Of a DNA stretch of 7,639 nt, positions 1-6,456 are shown one piece after another. The position numbers and the translations under genes were made by a program. The stretch is taken from the NCBI GenBank assembly GCA_035642125.1, contig DASQSZ010000252.1, forward strand, positions 1-7,639, in the 5' to 3' direction. Source of the stretch: CALAED01 sp937891035 (GTDB lineage: Bacteria; Actinomycetota; Actinomycetes; Streptosporangiales; Streptosporangiaceae). Under the pieces are notes generated by a model that did no database searches, was not told the origin of the DNA, and saw nothing but the letters and a program-made list of their open reading frames with translations. Numbering within the stretch: position 1 is the first letter of the stretch; every line of letters begins with the position of its first letter.

Positions 1-1100
1 GAGGACCCGACCCCACCCGCCCGTCCCCGCCGCAGTTCGCACAGCCCACGACCGTCAGCGTCGCCTTCCAGGTGGGGCTGCGGGTGCCGGTCGACACCCG
101 GGGACATGTGGACGGGGTGCTCGACGGCCGGCGCTACCACGGCACGGAGGTGTTACTCACCGCCGGCCGGCACGTCGTGGCCGAAGACAGCCGCATCGCG
201 TTTCCCGCGGGCGCCGCCGTACCGCACGCCGAACAGATCCCGGTGCAGCGCGGGGACGTGTGGGCCACGCCGTTCGGCGGTGGCCGCGATCATCCGCTGT
301 TCTGCACCTATTCGGTGTTGCTCGGCATGCTCCTCGGCACCATGGGCCTGCCCCACATCATGATCCGCTTCTATACGAACACCAGTGGCCGGGCGGCCCG
401 CCGGACCGTCACGCTGGTGCTGGTCATGCTCTCGCTGTTTTATGTCTTCCCGACGTTGTACGGCGCGCTGGGCCGCGTCTTCACCCCCGAACTGCTCATG
501 ACCGGAGACGCCGACGCCACCATCCTGGTGCTGCCCGGCAGGCTGGTCCCCGGCTTGCCGGGGACCCTCCTCACCGGGCTGGTCGCGGCGGGTGCCTTCG
601 CCGCCTTCGTCTCGACGTCGTGCGGCATCGTCGTCGCCATCGCCGGGACGCTGTCCCAGGGAGTCTCCGGGGGAGGGGTGCGCGGGTTCCGGATCGGGGC
701 TGTCATCGCGATCACCGTCCCGCTGACCCTGGCGGGCTGGCTCGGCACGCTCGGCGCCGCCGGCCTCGTCACGTTGGCCTTCACGATCTCGGCGTGTTCC
801 CTGTGCCCGCTGCTGGTGCTGGGGGTGTGGTGGCGCGGCCTGACCCCGATCGGCGCCGGGACCGGTCTCGCCGTCGGCGGCGGCTGCGCGGTGGTCGCCG
901 GCCTGACCCAGATCATCGGCGGGCGGCAGTCCGGCTGGTGGGGGGCGCTGCTGGCGCAGCCAGCGATCGCCGTCGTGCCGCTCACGTTCCTCGTGATGAT
1001 CGTGATCTCGTTGCTGACCCGGGCGCGGGTGCCGACCGGCGTGGACCGGGCCATGGTTCGGCTGCATCTGCCCGAAGAACTGCTCATGAATCGTTCCTGA
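1..1100 (+). CDS. Sodium:solute symporter, ActP-like (SSS family), C-terminal part
   Basis: The reading frame is open from base 3 and no start is visible, so the gene begins left of the window; 365 residues can be read. The protein is an inner-membrane secondary transporter that probably couples Na+ influx to uptake of a small carboxylate such as acetate. The substrate is inference. Family signs: the LGTMGLPHIMIRFYTN segment at visible residues 111-126, characteristic of ActP-type symporters; about six further hydrophobic helices; and FAAFVSTSCG (around 200-208), which corresponds to the Ser/Thr pair of the Na+ site in the SSS family. Visible residues 1 to about 85 are not hydrophobic and look like a long extracytoplasmic loop, which I recall in some actinobacterial members. 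The C-terminal tail (VDRAMVRLHLPEELL) is soluble. The stop is TGA at 1098-1100. The family is confident; the substrate is not. Confidence 0.85.
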   Translation, partial: GPDPTRPSPPQFAQPTTVSVAFQVGLRVPVDTRGHVDGVLDGRRYHGTEVLLTAGRHVVAEDSRIAFPAGAAVPHAEQIPVQRGDVWATPFGGGRDHPLFCTYSVLLGMLLGTMGLPHIMIRFYTNTSGRAARRTVTLVLVMLSLFYVFPTLYGALGRVFTPELLMTGDADATILVLPGRLVPGLPGTLLTGLVAAGAFAAFVSTSCGIVVAIAGTLSQGVSGGGVRGFRIGAVIAITVPLTLAGWLGTLGAAGLVTLAFTISACSLCPLLVLGVWWRGLTPIGAGTGLAVGGGCAVVAGLTQIIGGRQSGWWGALLAQPAIAVVPLTFLVMIVISLLTRARVPTGVDRAMVRLHLPEELLMNRS

Positions 1101-1129
1101 GCGCCCGCTCGGCACCGTCGGGGCGCGGG

Positions 1130-1165
1130 GAACGGCGTCCCACCCCGTCCGGCCGAACGCCGTTC
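1130..1165 (+). terminator. Stem-loop 29 bases after the symporter stop
   Basis: A perfect 9-bp stem, GAACGGCGT (1130-1138) with ACGCCGTTC (1157-1165), encloses an 18-base loop. Its place just after the stop suggests termination or 3'-end protection of the symporter mRNA. There is no T-run, which is common in GC-rich actinobacteria. The large loop makes this only a moderate candidate. Its right arm shares bases with the first copy of the decamer repeat (1160-1169), so the structure may instead be part of a protein-binding region. Confidence 0.4.
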
Positions 1166-1244
1166 ATCGCGCCGGATCATCCGTTCGTCGGATAGCTACG
1201 TAACGTATAGCGACGATTTCAGACCGTTCATCGAGTGCACGTGC
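1160..1244. promoter_or_regulatory. Candidate operator region: three decamers and palindromes
   Basis: The decamer CCGTTC(A/G)TCG occurs three times in the same orientation, at 1160-1169, 1181-1190 and 1224-1233, so start-to-start distances are 21 and 43 bases, close to two and four helical turns. Between copies two and three lies TACGTAACGTA (1197-1207), a perfect odd-centred palindrome, flanked by GATAGC and TAGCGAC. A second palindrome, GCACGTGC, sits at 1237-1244. No coding gene starts just downstream on either strand, so the target is unclear; the structured segment at 1275-1447 is the nearest candidate. The arrangement is visible in the sequence; regulatory function is inference. Confidence 0.3.
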
Positions 1245-1273
1245 CATGCCTCCCTAGCGGCTCCGTTGGGGCC

Positions 1274-1420
1274 TAGTGTGGTCTTCCGCCGCACACTTCA
1301 CAGGAGACCCGGCTGGCCGGGTCCGCCGACGGGCCCCGTACCGGGGGGGTGGGGCCCGACGGCGTCACGCTCGGGCGCTGTTGAGCAGTCGGGGGGTTGA
1401 TCAGCAGCGCCCGAGCCGTG
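1274..1420 (+). other. Hairpin cluster, candidate structured RNA
   Basis: There is no convincing coding sequence here, but four hairpins follow one another. They are AGTGTG/CACACT (1275-1280 with 1292-1297); GACCCGG-CTGG-CCGGGTC (1306-1323); a 13-bp stem with one A-A mismatch (1324-1337 with 1351-1364); and a 16-bp uninterrupted stem (1369-1384 with 1401-1416), which gains three more pairs (1366-1368 with 1418-1420) across a bulged C1417. The last three abut almost without linkers. In the long stem the single non-Watson-Crick pair is T1381-G1404: a G-U wobble if the plus strand is the RNA but an A-C mismatch on the minus strand. That weakly favours plus-strand transcription. TAGTGT at 1274-1279 resembles a -10 box, but I see no good -35. 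It could be a small RNA, a 3' UTR structure of the symporter mRNA, or a two-way terminator. I do not recognise it as SRP RNA, tmRNA, 6S RNA or RNase P RNA. Confidence 0.35.
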
Positions 1421-1431
1421 TGGGCCGGGAC

Positions 1432-1447
1432 CCCGCCGTCAGGCGGG
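1432..1447 (-). terminator. Probable nfo terminator hairpin
   Basis: CCCGCC-GTCA-GGCGGG is a perfect 6-bp G/C stem with a tetraloop. On the minus strand it starts 9 bases after the nfo stop. It lacks a T-run. Being symmetrical it could also stop plus-strand transcription coming from the symporter side, which fits a convergent gene pair. Confidence 0.5.
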
Positions 1448-1456
1448 TGGCGATGT

Positions 1457-2317
1457 TCAGCCCTCGTCGCGCAGCCGTCTCAGGGCGTCGATGTCCTTGC
1501 GATGCGGGGCGCGGTCGCGTCCCGGCGTCTCGATGATGAACGGCACCCCGGCCACGGCCGGATGGCGGAACAGCGCCGCGAACGCCTTTTCGCCGATGTG
1601 GCCGGCGCCGATGTTCTCGTGCCTGTCCCTGGCCGATCCGCACCGGTCCTTGGAGTCGTTGGCGTGGATCAACTTGATCCGGCCGGGGCCGGCGCTGTCG
1701 ACCAACGCGTCAACGGTCTTCCGCACTCCGCCCGGGGCGGCCAGGTCATGACCGGCCGCGAAGGCGTGACAGGTGTCCAGGCACACGCCAGCGCGCGGAT
1801 GCCGATCCAGCGCCGCGAGGTAGGAGCCGAACTGCTCGACCGTGGCGCAGAGCATGGCCCCCTGACCGGCCATCGGCTCAAGCAATATGTCGGGCCCGTC
1901 GTCGGGGATCTCATCCAGCAGCGGCAACAACCCCTCGCGCACCTGCCGCATCGCGTCTTCGCGGGACTGGCTGACCGCCGAGCCGGTGTGCACGATGACG
2001 CCGCGGGCACCGATGGCGGCGCCGCGCACGAGCGCGTGCCGCACCGAGGCGACCGATCGGGCCAGCGTGTCGGCGCTCGGCGAGCCGAAGTTGACGAGGT
2101 ACGGAGTGTGCACGAAGACCGGGAAGTCGTGCTCGGCGGCGTAGGCGCGCAGCCGTTCGTCCTCGGCCGGCCGGCCCGCGGCGAGTGCCCAGCCGCGCGG
2201 GTTGGTGACGAACACCTGGACGGCCTCGGCCCCGATGTCGGCGGCGTATTTGAGGCCGCCGGTGGCCAGCCCGCCGGCGACGGGCACATGGGCGCCGATC
2301 GGACTGCGCGCGTTCAT
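1457..2317 (-). CDS. nfo: Endonuclease IV (AP endonuclease, Nfo)
   Basis: A DNA-repair enzyme that cuts the phosphodiester bond 5' of abasic sites and removes blocked 3' ends; a cytoplasmic TIM-barrel protein using three zinc ions. The protein has 286 residues, a usual length. All nine metal ligands expected from E. coli Nfo are present: H70, H110, E147, D181, H184, H218, D231, H233 and E263. They lie in the motifs HTPY, IVHTGS, LLEPMAGQG, CLDTCHAFAAGHD, HANDSK, DRHENIGAGHIG and IIETPG. The N-terminus (IGAH at 7-10) is typical and supports the ATG at 2317. GGGG about 11 bases upstream may serve as a weak ribosome site. It starts 26 bases after the kinase stop on the same strand, so it is probably the last gene of the directon. 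Family and activity are confident; its link to thiamine genes or the kinase is positional only. Confidence 0.95.
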   Translation of the reverse strand: MNARSPIGAHVPVAGGLATGGLKYAADIGAEAVQVFVTNPRGWALAAGRPAEDERLRAYAAEHDFPVFVHTPYLVNFGSPSADTLARSVASVRHALVRGAAIGARGVIVHTGSAVSQSREDAMRQVREGLLPLLDEIPDDGPDILLEPMAGQGAMLCATVEQFGSYLAALDRHPRAGVCLDTCHAFAAGHDLAAPGGVRKTVDALVDSAGPGRIKLIHANDSKDRCGSARDRHENIGAGHIGEKAFAALFRHPAVAGVPFIIETPGRDRAPHRKDIDALRRLRDEG

Positions 2318-2343
2318 GCCGTCATCGCCCCGATGCCGCGCAC

Positions 2344-4287
2344 TCAGCGCACCAGCACGATCCGTGATCCGCGGGGCGCGGGCTGCCCGCCCGCCGGCGA
2401 CTGGGCGAGCACGCGGTCGCCGGGGGTGCGGCGCCGCACATCCACCCGAAAGCCCGCCGCCTGCAGCGCCTGGGCGGCGTCGCGCACCGGCTGGCCTCGC
2501 ACGTCGGGAACCGGGATGACGTCCTGCGGGTTGGGCGGGGGAGCGTTGCCGTCGTCGCAGAAGAACCCGAAGATCACGCAGTCTTTCTTGTTGACCTGAA
2601 GCGTGATGGTGTCGCCCTGCGAGACGCCGCTGCCGGCGGGCGGGTTCATGCTCAGCACGGTGTTGGGGTTCTTGGCGCGGTCGTCCTGCTCTTGGATCTG
2701 TGGGTTGAGGCCGCGCTGCCGGAGCCAGTTTTCGGCGTCCTCGCGCTTCCAGCCGACGAAGTTTTCCAGCTTGATCCCGTTGCTGAGCACGATGGTGACC
2801 GGCTCTTCCGGCTGCTGCTTTTCGTGCGCCTCGGGATCGGTGCGCACCACCATGTCCCTGGCCACGGTGTCGGAGTAGTCGCGCTCCACCACGCCGGGCG
2901 TCAGCCCGGTCGCCTGCAACTCGGCCTTGGCCTGATCGAGCGTCTTGCCGGTGACGTCGGGCACCTCTATGGGGAAGCGGCCCCTCGACGGGTACAGCGT
3001 GACTGTGTCGCCCGCCTTGAAACGCGAGCCCGGCTCCGGGGACACCCGCAGCACGTGGTCTTTGGGGACCTTGGCGTCATAGCTGCCCTTGCCGGTCTTG
3101 ACGGTCAGCCCCGCGGTTTCGAGCTTGGCCTTCGCGTCCGTCATCGACATGCCGATGACGGACTTGGGGATCTTGTCGTACTGCCCGGACGTTTGGTACC
3201 AGGCCGCCCAGACGATGATGCCGACCGCGACGACGCCGAGGAACACGAGCAGGTAGCGGCTGGTGAACAGCGCGCCCATCCGGTCGACCGCCGGCTGCCG
3301 GGTGGCCATGGTGGGCTCGGGGACCCCCGGGAACCCCGGCATGCCGGGCAGCTCCGCGTGCTGGATCACCACGGTGCCGGCGCGTGGCGGCGCGGCCGGT
3401 CCCGGCGGCAGGCGCAGCGCCATGGTCTGATCGATGTCGGCGGGCAGCACTCGGTGCGCCTCGGTCACCGCGGCCAGGAGGTGGCCGGCGTCCGGCGGCC
3501 GCCGCGTGGGCTCGCGGCTCGTCGCGGTGGCCACCAGCGCGTCGAGCTGGGCCGGCAGCCCGGGCAGCCAACTGGACGGCAGCGGCACGACCTCGTTGAC
3601 ATGCTTGTAGGCGACCGCGAGCGGCGTGTCGCCCTCATAGGGCTGTCGCCCGGTCAGCAGCTCGAACAGCATGATGCCGGCCGCGTAGACGTCGGCGCGC
3701 GCGTCGGCGGTGCCGGAGAGCACCTGTTCGGGGGCGAGGTAGCCGACCGTGCCGAGCAGCACGCCGGTCTTTGTCTGCTTGCTCGCCGACTCGGCGCGGG
3801 CCAGGCCGAAGTCGGTGACCTTGATCCGGCCGTCTTCCATCACCAGGACGTTCTCGGGCTTGACGTCGCGGTGGACGAGCCCGGCCCGGTGCGCGACGGC
3901 GAGGGCGGCCAGCACCGGCTGCATGAGCTCGAGCGCCTCGCGTGGGCCTACCCGCCCGCGCTGAGTGAGCACGTCACGCAGCGTCCGGCCCGGCACGTAC
4001 TCCATCGCCAGGAACACGTTCGCCCCGTCGGTGCCCTGATCGAAGACGGACACGATGTTGGGATGCGACAGGGCGGCGGCGGACTTGGCCTCGTGGATGA
4101 ACCGGCGGACGAAGTCATCGTCCTGTGCCAGGTTGGGATGCATGACCTTGAGCGCGACGGTACGGTCGAGCTTGAGGTCGTGGCTGACGTACACCGTGGC
4201 CATGCCGCCGCGGGCGATACGCGAGTCGATGCGGTATCGCCGGTCGAGCACTCGCCCGACGAGAGGGTCCACAGCCGTCGCGTCCAT
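2344..4287 (-). CDS. Membrane Ser/Thr protein kinase with four PASTA repeats
   Basis: A 647-residue transmembrane eukaryotic-type kinase of the PknB/Stk1 class. In this class, cytoplasmic phosphorylation is coupled to extracellular PASTA repeats that sense peptidoglycan fragments or lipid II, controlling growth and cell-wall synthesis. Seen here: glycine loop ARGGMATVY (25-33), VALK lysine K47, alphaC Glu E66, HRDVKPEN (139-146), DFG (159-161), activation-loop T172 and T174 as likely autophosphorylation sites, and GYLAPEQ (182-188). A Pro-rich juxtamembrane stretch (about 290-335) leads to one membrane helix (345-363). The repeats lie at about 370-435, 437-503, 504-567 and 589-647. Repeats 3 and 4 are separated by a linker with two cysteines (C570 and C577) and a Pro/Asn run. 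The start MDATAVDPLVGRVLDRRYRI matches the family; there is no Shine-Dalgarno but a leaderless promoter is plausible. It lies 57 bases after thiG. Catalytic residues are complete, so it should be active. Confidence 0.95.
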   Translation of the reverse strand: MDATAVDPLVGRVLDRRYRIDSRIARGGMATVYVSHDLKLDRTVALKVMHPNLAQDDDFVRRFIHEAKSAAALSHPNIVSVFDQGTDGANVFLAMEYVPGRTLRDVLTQRGRVGPREALELMQPVLAALAVAHRAGLVHRDVKPENVLVMEDGRIKVTDFGLARAESASKQTKTGVLLGTVGYLAPEQVLSGTADARADVYAAGIMLFELLTGRQPYEGDTPLAVAYKHVNEVVPLPSSWLPGLPAQLDALVATATSREPTRRPPDAGHLLAAVTEAHRVLPADIDQTMALRLPPGPAAPPRAGTVVIQHAELPGMPGFPGVPEPTMATRQPAVDRMGALFTSRYLLVFLGVVAVGIIVWAAWYQTSGQYDKIPKSVIGMSMTDAKAKLETAGLTVKTGKGSYDAKVPKDHVLRVSPEPGSRFKAGDTVTLYPSRGRFPIEVPDVTGKTLDQAKAELQATGLTPGVVERDYSDTVARDMVVRTDPEAHEKQQPEEPVTIVLSNGIKLENFVGWKREDAENWLRQRGLNPQIQEQDDRAKNPNTVLSMNPPAGSGVSQGDTITLQVNKKDCVIFGFFCDDGNAPPPNPQDVIPVPDVRGQPVRDAAQALQAAGFRVDVRRRTPGDRVLAQSPAGGQPAPRGSRIVLVR

Positions 4288-4332
4288 CGAGGCGAGTCTA
4301 CGGGCGATTTGCGGCGACTCTCATCAAGAGAG
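4288..4332 (-). promoter_or_regulatory. Candidate leaderless promoter of the kinase, with small inverted repeat
   Basis: On the minus strand TAGACT (4300-4295) fits an actinobacterial -10 box (TANNNT) and stands 7 bases before the kinase ATG, so a transcript would start at or just before the start codon. No Shine-Dalgarno is present, which agrees with leaderless initiation. A clear -35 is missing: TTGATG (4327-4322) is 21 bases away, longer than usual. That element sits in a 5-bp inverted repeat CTCTC-ATCAA-GAGAG (4318-4332), too weak for a terminator but possibly an operator. If real, the promoter would let the kinase and nfo be expressed independently of the TPP riboswitch. Confidence 0.4.
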
Positions 4333-4345
4333 CCAAGTTGCCACG

Positions 4346-5134
4346 CTACCTGTTACCGATCCCTTCCCAGGGTGAGGAAGCCTGTGCGTACCGGCGTTTC
4401 GGAATGCGCCCCGCCGTCCTGGCGAGCCGCCCGGCGATGACCGCGTGTCGCATCGCGGCGGCCATCCGCGCCGGGCTTTGTGCCCTGGTCACGGCGGTGG
4501 CCAGCAGCACAGCGTCGCAGCCGAGCTCCATGGCGAGGGCGGCGTCGCTCGCGGTGCCGATGCCCGCGTCGAGTACCACGGGCACGGCGGACTGCTCGAC
4601 GATCAGCTCGATGTTGTGCGGGTTGCGGATGCCGAGCCCGGACCCGATGGGCGAGCCGAGCGGCATGACCGCCGCGCAGCCGGCCTGCTCGAGCCGGCGG
4701 GCCAGCACCGGGTCGTCGTTGGTGTACGGCAGCACAACGAACCCGTCGGCGACGAGTTGCTCGGCGGCGCTCAGCAGCTCCACCGGGTCGGGCAGCAGGG
4801 TGCGCTCGTCGGCGATCACCTCAAGCTTGATCCAGTTCGTCTCCAGGGCCTCGCGGGCCAGCTTGGCCGTCAGCACCGCCTCGCCCGCGGTGAAACAGCC
4901 GGCGGTGTTGGGCAGCACCCGGATGTCGCGGCGGCGCAGCACGTCGAGCACCGAGCCGTGGGCGGTGGGCGAGACCCGGCGCATCGCCACCGTCGTCAGC
5001 TCGGTCCCCGACGCGGTCAGCGCCTCTTCCAGCGCCGCCATGCTGGGCGCGCCGCCCGTTCCCATGATCAGCCGGGACTCGAACGGCTCTTGGCCGATGA
5101 CGAGGTCATCGCGTTCCGGCACCTGCTCGCTCAT
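4346..5134 (-). CDS. thiG: Thiazole synthase ThiG
   Basis: ThiG condenses 1-deoxy-D-xylulose 5-phosphate, the glycine-derived imine from ThiO and sulfur from ThiS thiocarboxylate into the thiazole phosphate of thiamine; a cytoplasmic (beta/alpha)8 enzyme. The protein has 262 residues, a normal length. Seen here: SRLIMGTGG (20-28), PNTAGCFTAGEAV (75-87), the Schiff-base lysine K103 in NWIKLEVI with E105 following, VLPYTNDDP, PLGSPIGSGLGI, and VVLDAGIGTASDAA, the last two forming the phosphate-binding part of the barrel. The start ATG (5134-5132) has an AAGGAGG element at 5154-5148, inside the end of thiS. The gap to thiS is 9 bases, so the two are an operon pair and their products form a complex. 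No key residue is missing. Confidence 0.97.
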   Translation of the reverse strand: MSEQVPERDDLVIGQEPFESRLIMGTGGAPSMAALEEALTASGTELTTVAMRRVSPTAHGSVLDVLRRRDIRVLPNTAGCFTAGEAVLTAKLAREALETNWIKLEVIADERTLLPDPVELLSAAEQLVADGFVVLPYTNDDPVLARRLEQAGCAAVMPLGSPIGSGLGIRNPHNIELIVEQSAVPVVLDAGIGTASDAALAMELGCDAVLLATAVTRAQSPARMAAAMRHAVIAGRLARTAGRIPKRRYAQASSPWEGIGNR

Positions 5135-5143
5135 GACTGGTTC

Positions 5144-5344
5144 CTAGCCTCCTTGTACGGCGGTCAGCACTTCGAGCCGATCCGCGTCCCGCGTCGACGT
5201 CGTAGCCCAGTCGGACCGCCGGATGATCTCGCCGTTGAGCGCGACCGCGACTCCGGAAGGCGCTTGCGTCACCGACTCGACGATGGTCGCCACCGTCGCG
5301 CCGTCGGGCACCTCACGCGGCTCTCCGTTAACGATCACCTGCAC
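5144..5344 (-). CDS. thiS: Sulfur carrier protein ThiS
   Basis: A 66-residue ubiquitin-like protein whose C-terminal Gly-Gly is adenylated and turned into a thiocarboxylate, which donates sulfur to ThiG. Seen here: beta-strand start MQVIVNGEPREV, the LNGEII segment (36-41), RLEVLTAVQGG at the end with GG at 65-66, and no residue after it, as the chemistry requires. I choose the GTG at 5344-5342 because the protein then has family length and an AAAGG ribosome site lies 8 bases upstream. A longer open frame to 5491 adds 49 Arg/Pro/Ala-rich residues that only mirror thiO in another frame. The start overlaps the 3' end of thiO by 17 bases, which suggests translational coupling. The activating enzyme (ThiF/MoeB type) is not in this window. 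Confidence 0.95.
   Translation of the reverse strand: MQVIVNGEPREVPDGATVATIVESVTQAPSGVAVALNGEIIRRSDWATTSTRDADRLEVLTAVQGG
5148..5154 (-). promoter_or_regulatory. Strong Shine-Dalgarno of thiG
   Basis: AAGGAGG on the minus strand, a near-perfect anti-16S match, lies within the last codons of thiS. It is 13 bases from the thiG ATG, somewhat longer than optimal. It is the strongest ribosome site in the window and may raise ThiG synthesis relative to ThiO. Confidence 0.75.
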
Positions 5345-6455
5345 GGCCGAACCTTTCGGGGGTGAAGGGCATGGCCGCCGCGGGCACCCGTCCGGTGGCC
5401 AGCAGCTCCGCCATGATGTCGCCGGTGATCGGGGCCAATAGCACGCCGCCGCGGAAGTGGCCGCTCGCGATGTGCAACCCGGGCGGGCCAAGTGGGCCGA
5501 GGACCGGCGCGTTGTCCGGCGAGCCGGGCCGCAGCCCGGCGATCACCTCGGCGAACTCGAGCTCGGTGACGCCGGGTACCAGCTCGCGGGCGTCGCGCAG
5601 CAGCTCCCACAGGCCGCCGGCGGTCACCGTCGTGTCGAAGCCCAGCTCCTCTTGCGTCGCGCCGATCACCACCTCACCGTCGGAGCGGGGCACGAGGTAG
5701 ATCGGCGAACCGCGCACCATCCCTCTGGTGCTGCGGGTCAAGAAGGGCGCCCGCGTGCGCAGCCGCAGGATCTGACCCTTCACCGGCCTGATCTCTGGCA
5801 GCGTGCGCGGCGGCAGGCCTTTCAGGTCGCCGGTCCAGCTCCCGGCGGCGAGCACGACCTGGCCGGCCCGCAGCTCCTCGCCGCCGGCCAGCCGGACCCC
5901 GGCCGCGGCGTCGCGCTCCATGATGATCTCGGTCACCCGAGTGCGGACGATCGTGCCGCCCGACCGTTCCACGGCGTCGAGCAGGGCGGCGCACAGCCGC
6001 CGCGGGTCGATGGCGCCGTCGTCTGGGGCCAGCAGCCCGCCGCGCACGGACGGGGCCAGCATGGGTTCGAGCCGGCGGCATTCGCGCCCGGTGAGCGCTT
6101 CGGCCCGGACGCCCACGGACTCTTGGAAGCGCCGCAGGTCATCGATAAGGGCGAGGTCGTCGGCGTCGAAGGCGACTTGGAGCAGCCCGTCGGCGCGATA
6201 GTCCGTGGTCATGCCGGTCAGCTGCTCGAGCTCGGCCACGAACCCCGCATAACGATCGCGCGATGCGATGCCGAGGTGCATCAGCGGTTCTTCGCCGTAG
6301 CTGAGCTCGCTGATCGGAGTGATCATCCCGGCGCCGGCGTAGGAGGCCCCGCTCGCGGGGGCCGGATCCACCACGGTCACGGCGAGACCGCGTCCGGCGG
6401 CCCGCCACGCGGTGGCCAGGCCGATGACGCCGGCCCCGATGATCAATGCGTCCAC
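5328..6455 (-). CDS. thiO: Glycine oxidase ThiO
   Basis: An FAD-dependent oxidase of the DAO family that turns glycine into iminoglycine (dehydroglycine) for thiazole synthesis, using O2 and releasing H2O2. The 375 residues are a usual length. Seen here: FAD-binding GAGVIGLATAW (7-17) at the extreme N-terminus, the acidic residue D30 ending the second strand (VVDPAP), GMITPISEL, GAIDPRRL, VVLAAGSWTGDL, and C-terminal GLRPGSPDNAPVLGP followed by SGHFRGGVLLAPITGDI. The arginine of GLRPGS is the expected carboxylate ligand. The start is GTG (6455-6453) with GAAGGGAG just upstream at 6467-6460. That site belongs to the 3' strand of the TPP riboswitch, so initiation should fall when TPP is bound. 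First gene of thiO-thiS-thiG; the stop TAA lies inside thiS. Confidence 0.95.
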   Translation of the reverse strand: MDALIIGAGVIGLATAWRAAGRGLAVTVVDPAPASGASYAGAGMITPISELSYGEEPLMHLGIASRDRYAGFVAELEQLTGMTTDYRADGLLQVAFDADDLALIDDLRRFQESVGVRAEALTGRECRRLEPMLAPSVRGGLLAPDDGAIDPRRLCAALLDAVERSGGTIVRTRVTEIIMERDAAAGVRLAGGEELRAGQVVLAAGSWTGDLKGLPPRTLPEIRPVKGQILRLRTRAPFLTRSTRGMVRGSPIYLVPRSDGEVVIGATQEELGFDTTVTAGGLWELLRDARELVPGVTELEFAEVIAGLRPGSPDNAPVLGPLGPPGLHIASGHFRGGVLLAPITGDIMAELLATGRVPAAAMPFTPERFGRAGDR

Positions 6456-6456
6456 G

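Noticed and set aside
1276..1536. Possible small plus-strand gene in the convergent gap
   Set aside because: The Arg-rich translation has no family signs, no ribosome site is seen, and it runs into nfo on the other strand; strong stems explain the region better.
1397..2599. Long plus-strand open frame (400 codons) opposite nfo and the kinase end
   Set aside because: It is antisense to clear nfo and kinase coding sequence and its Arg/Gly/Ala-rich product has no recognisable domain; long antisense frames are expected at this GC content.
4318..4332. CTCTC-ATCAA-GAGAG as a terminator after thiG
   Set aside because: Five pairs only and no T-run; too weak to separate thiG from the kinase with confidence.
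2692..4440. Plus-strand open frame of 582 codons opposite the kinase
   Set aside because: Same reason: a GC-driven shadow of an intact kinase gene, with no motifs of its own.
5144..5491. Longer start for thiS giving 115 residues
   Set aside because: The added N-terminus is an out-of-frame copy of thiO coding DNA; the GTG at 5344 gives the normal 66 residues and has a ribosome site.
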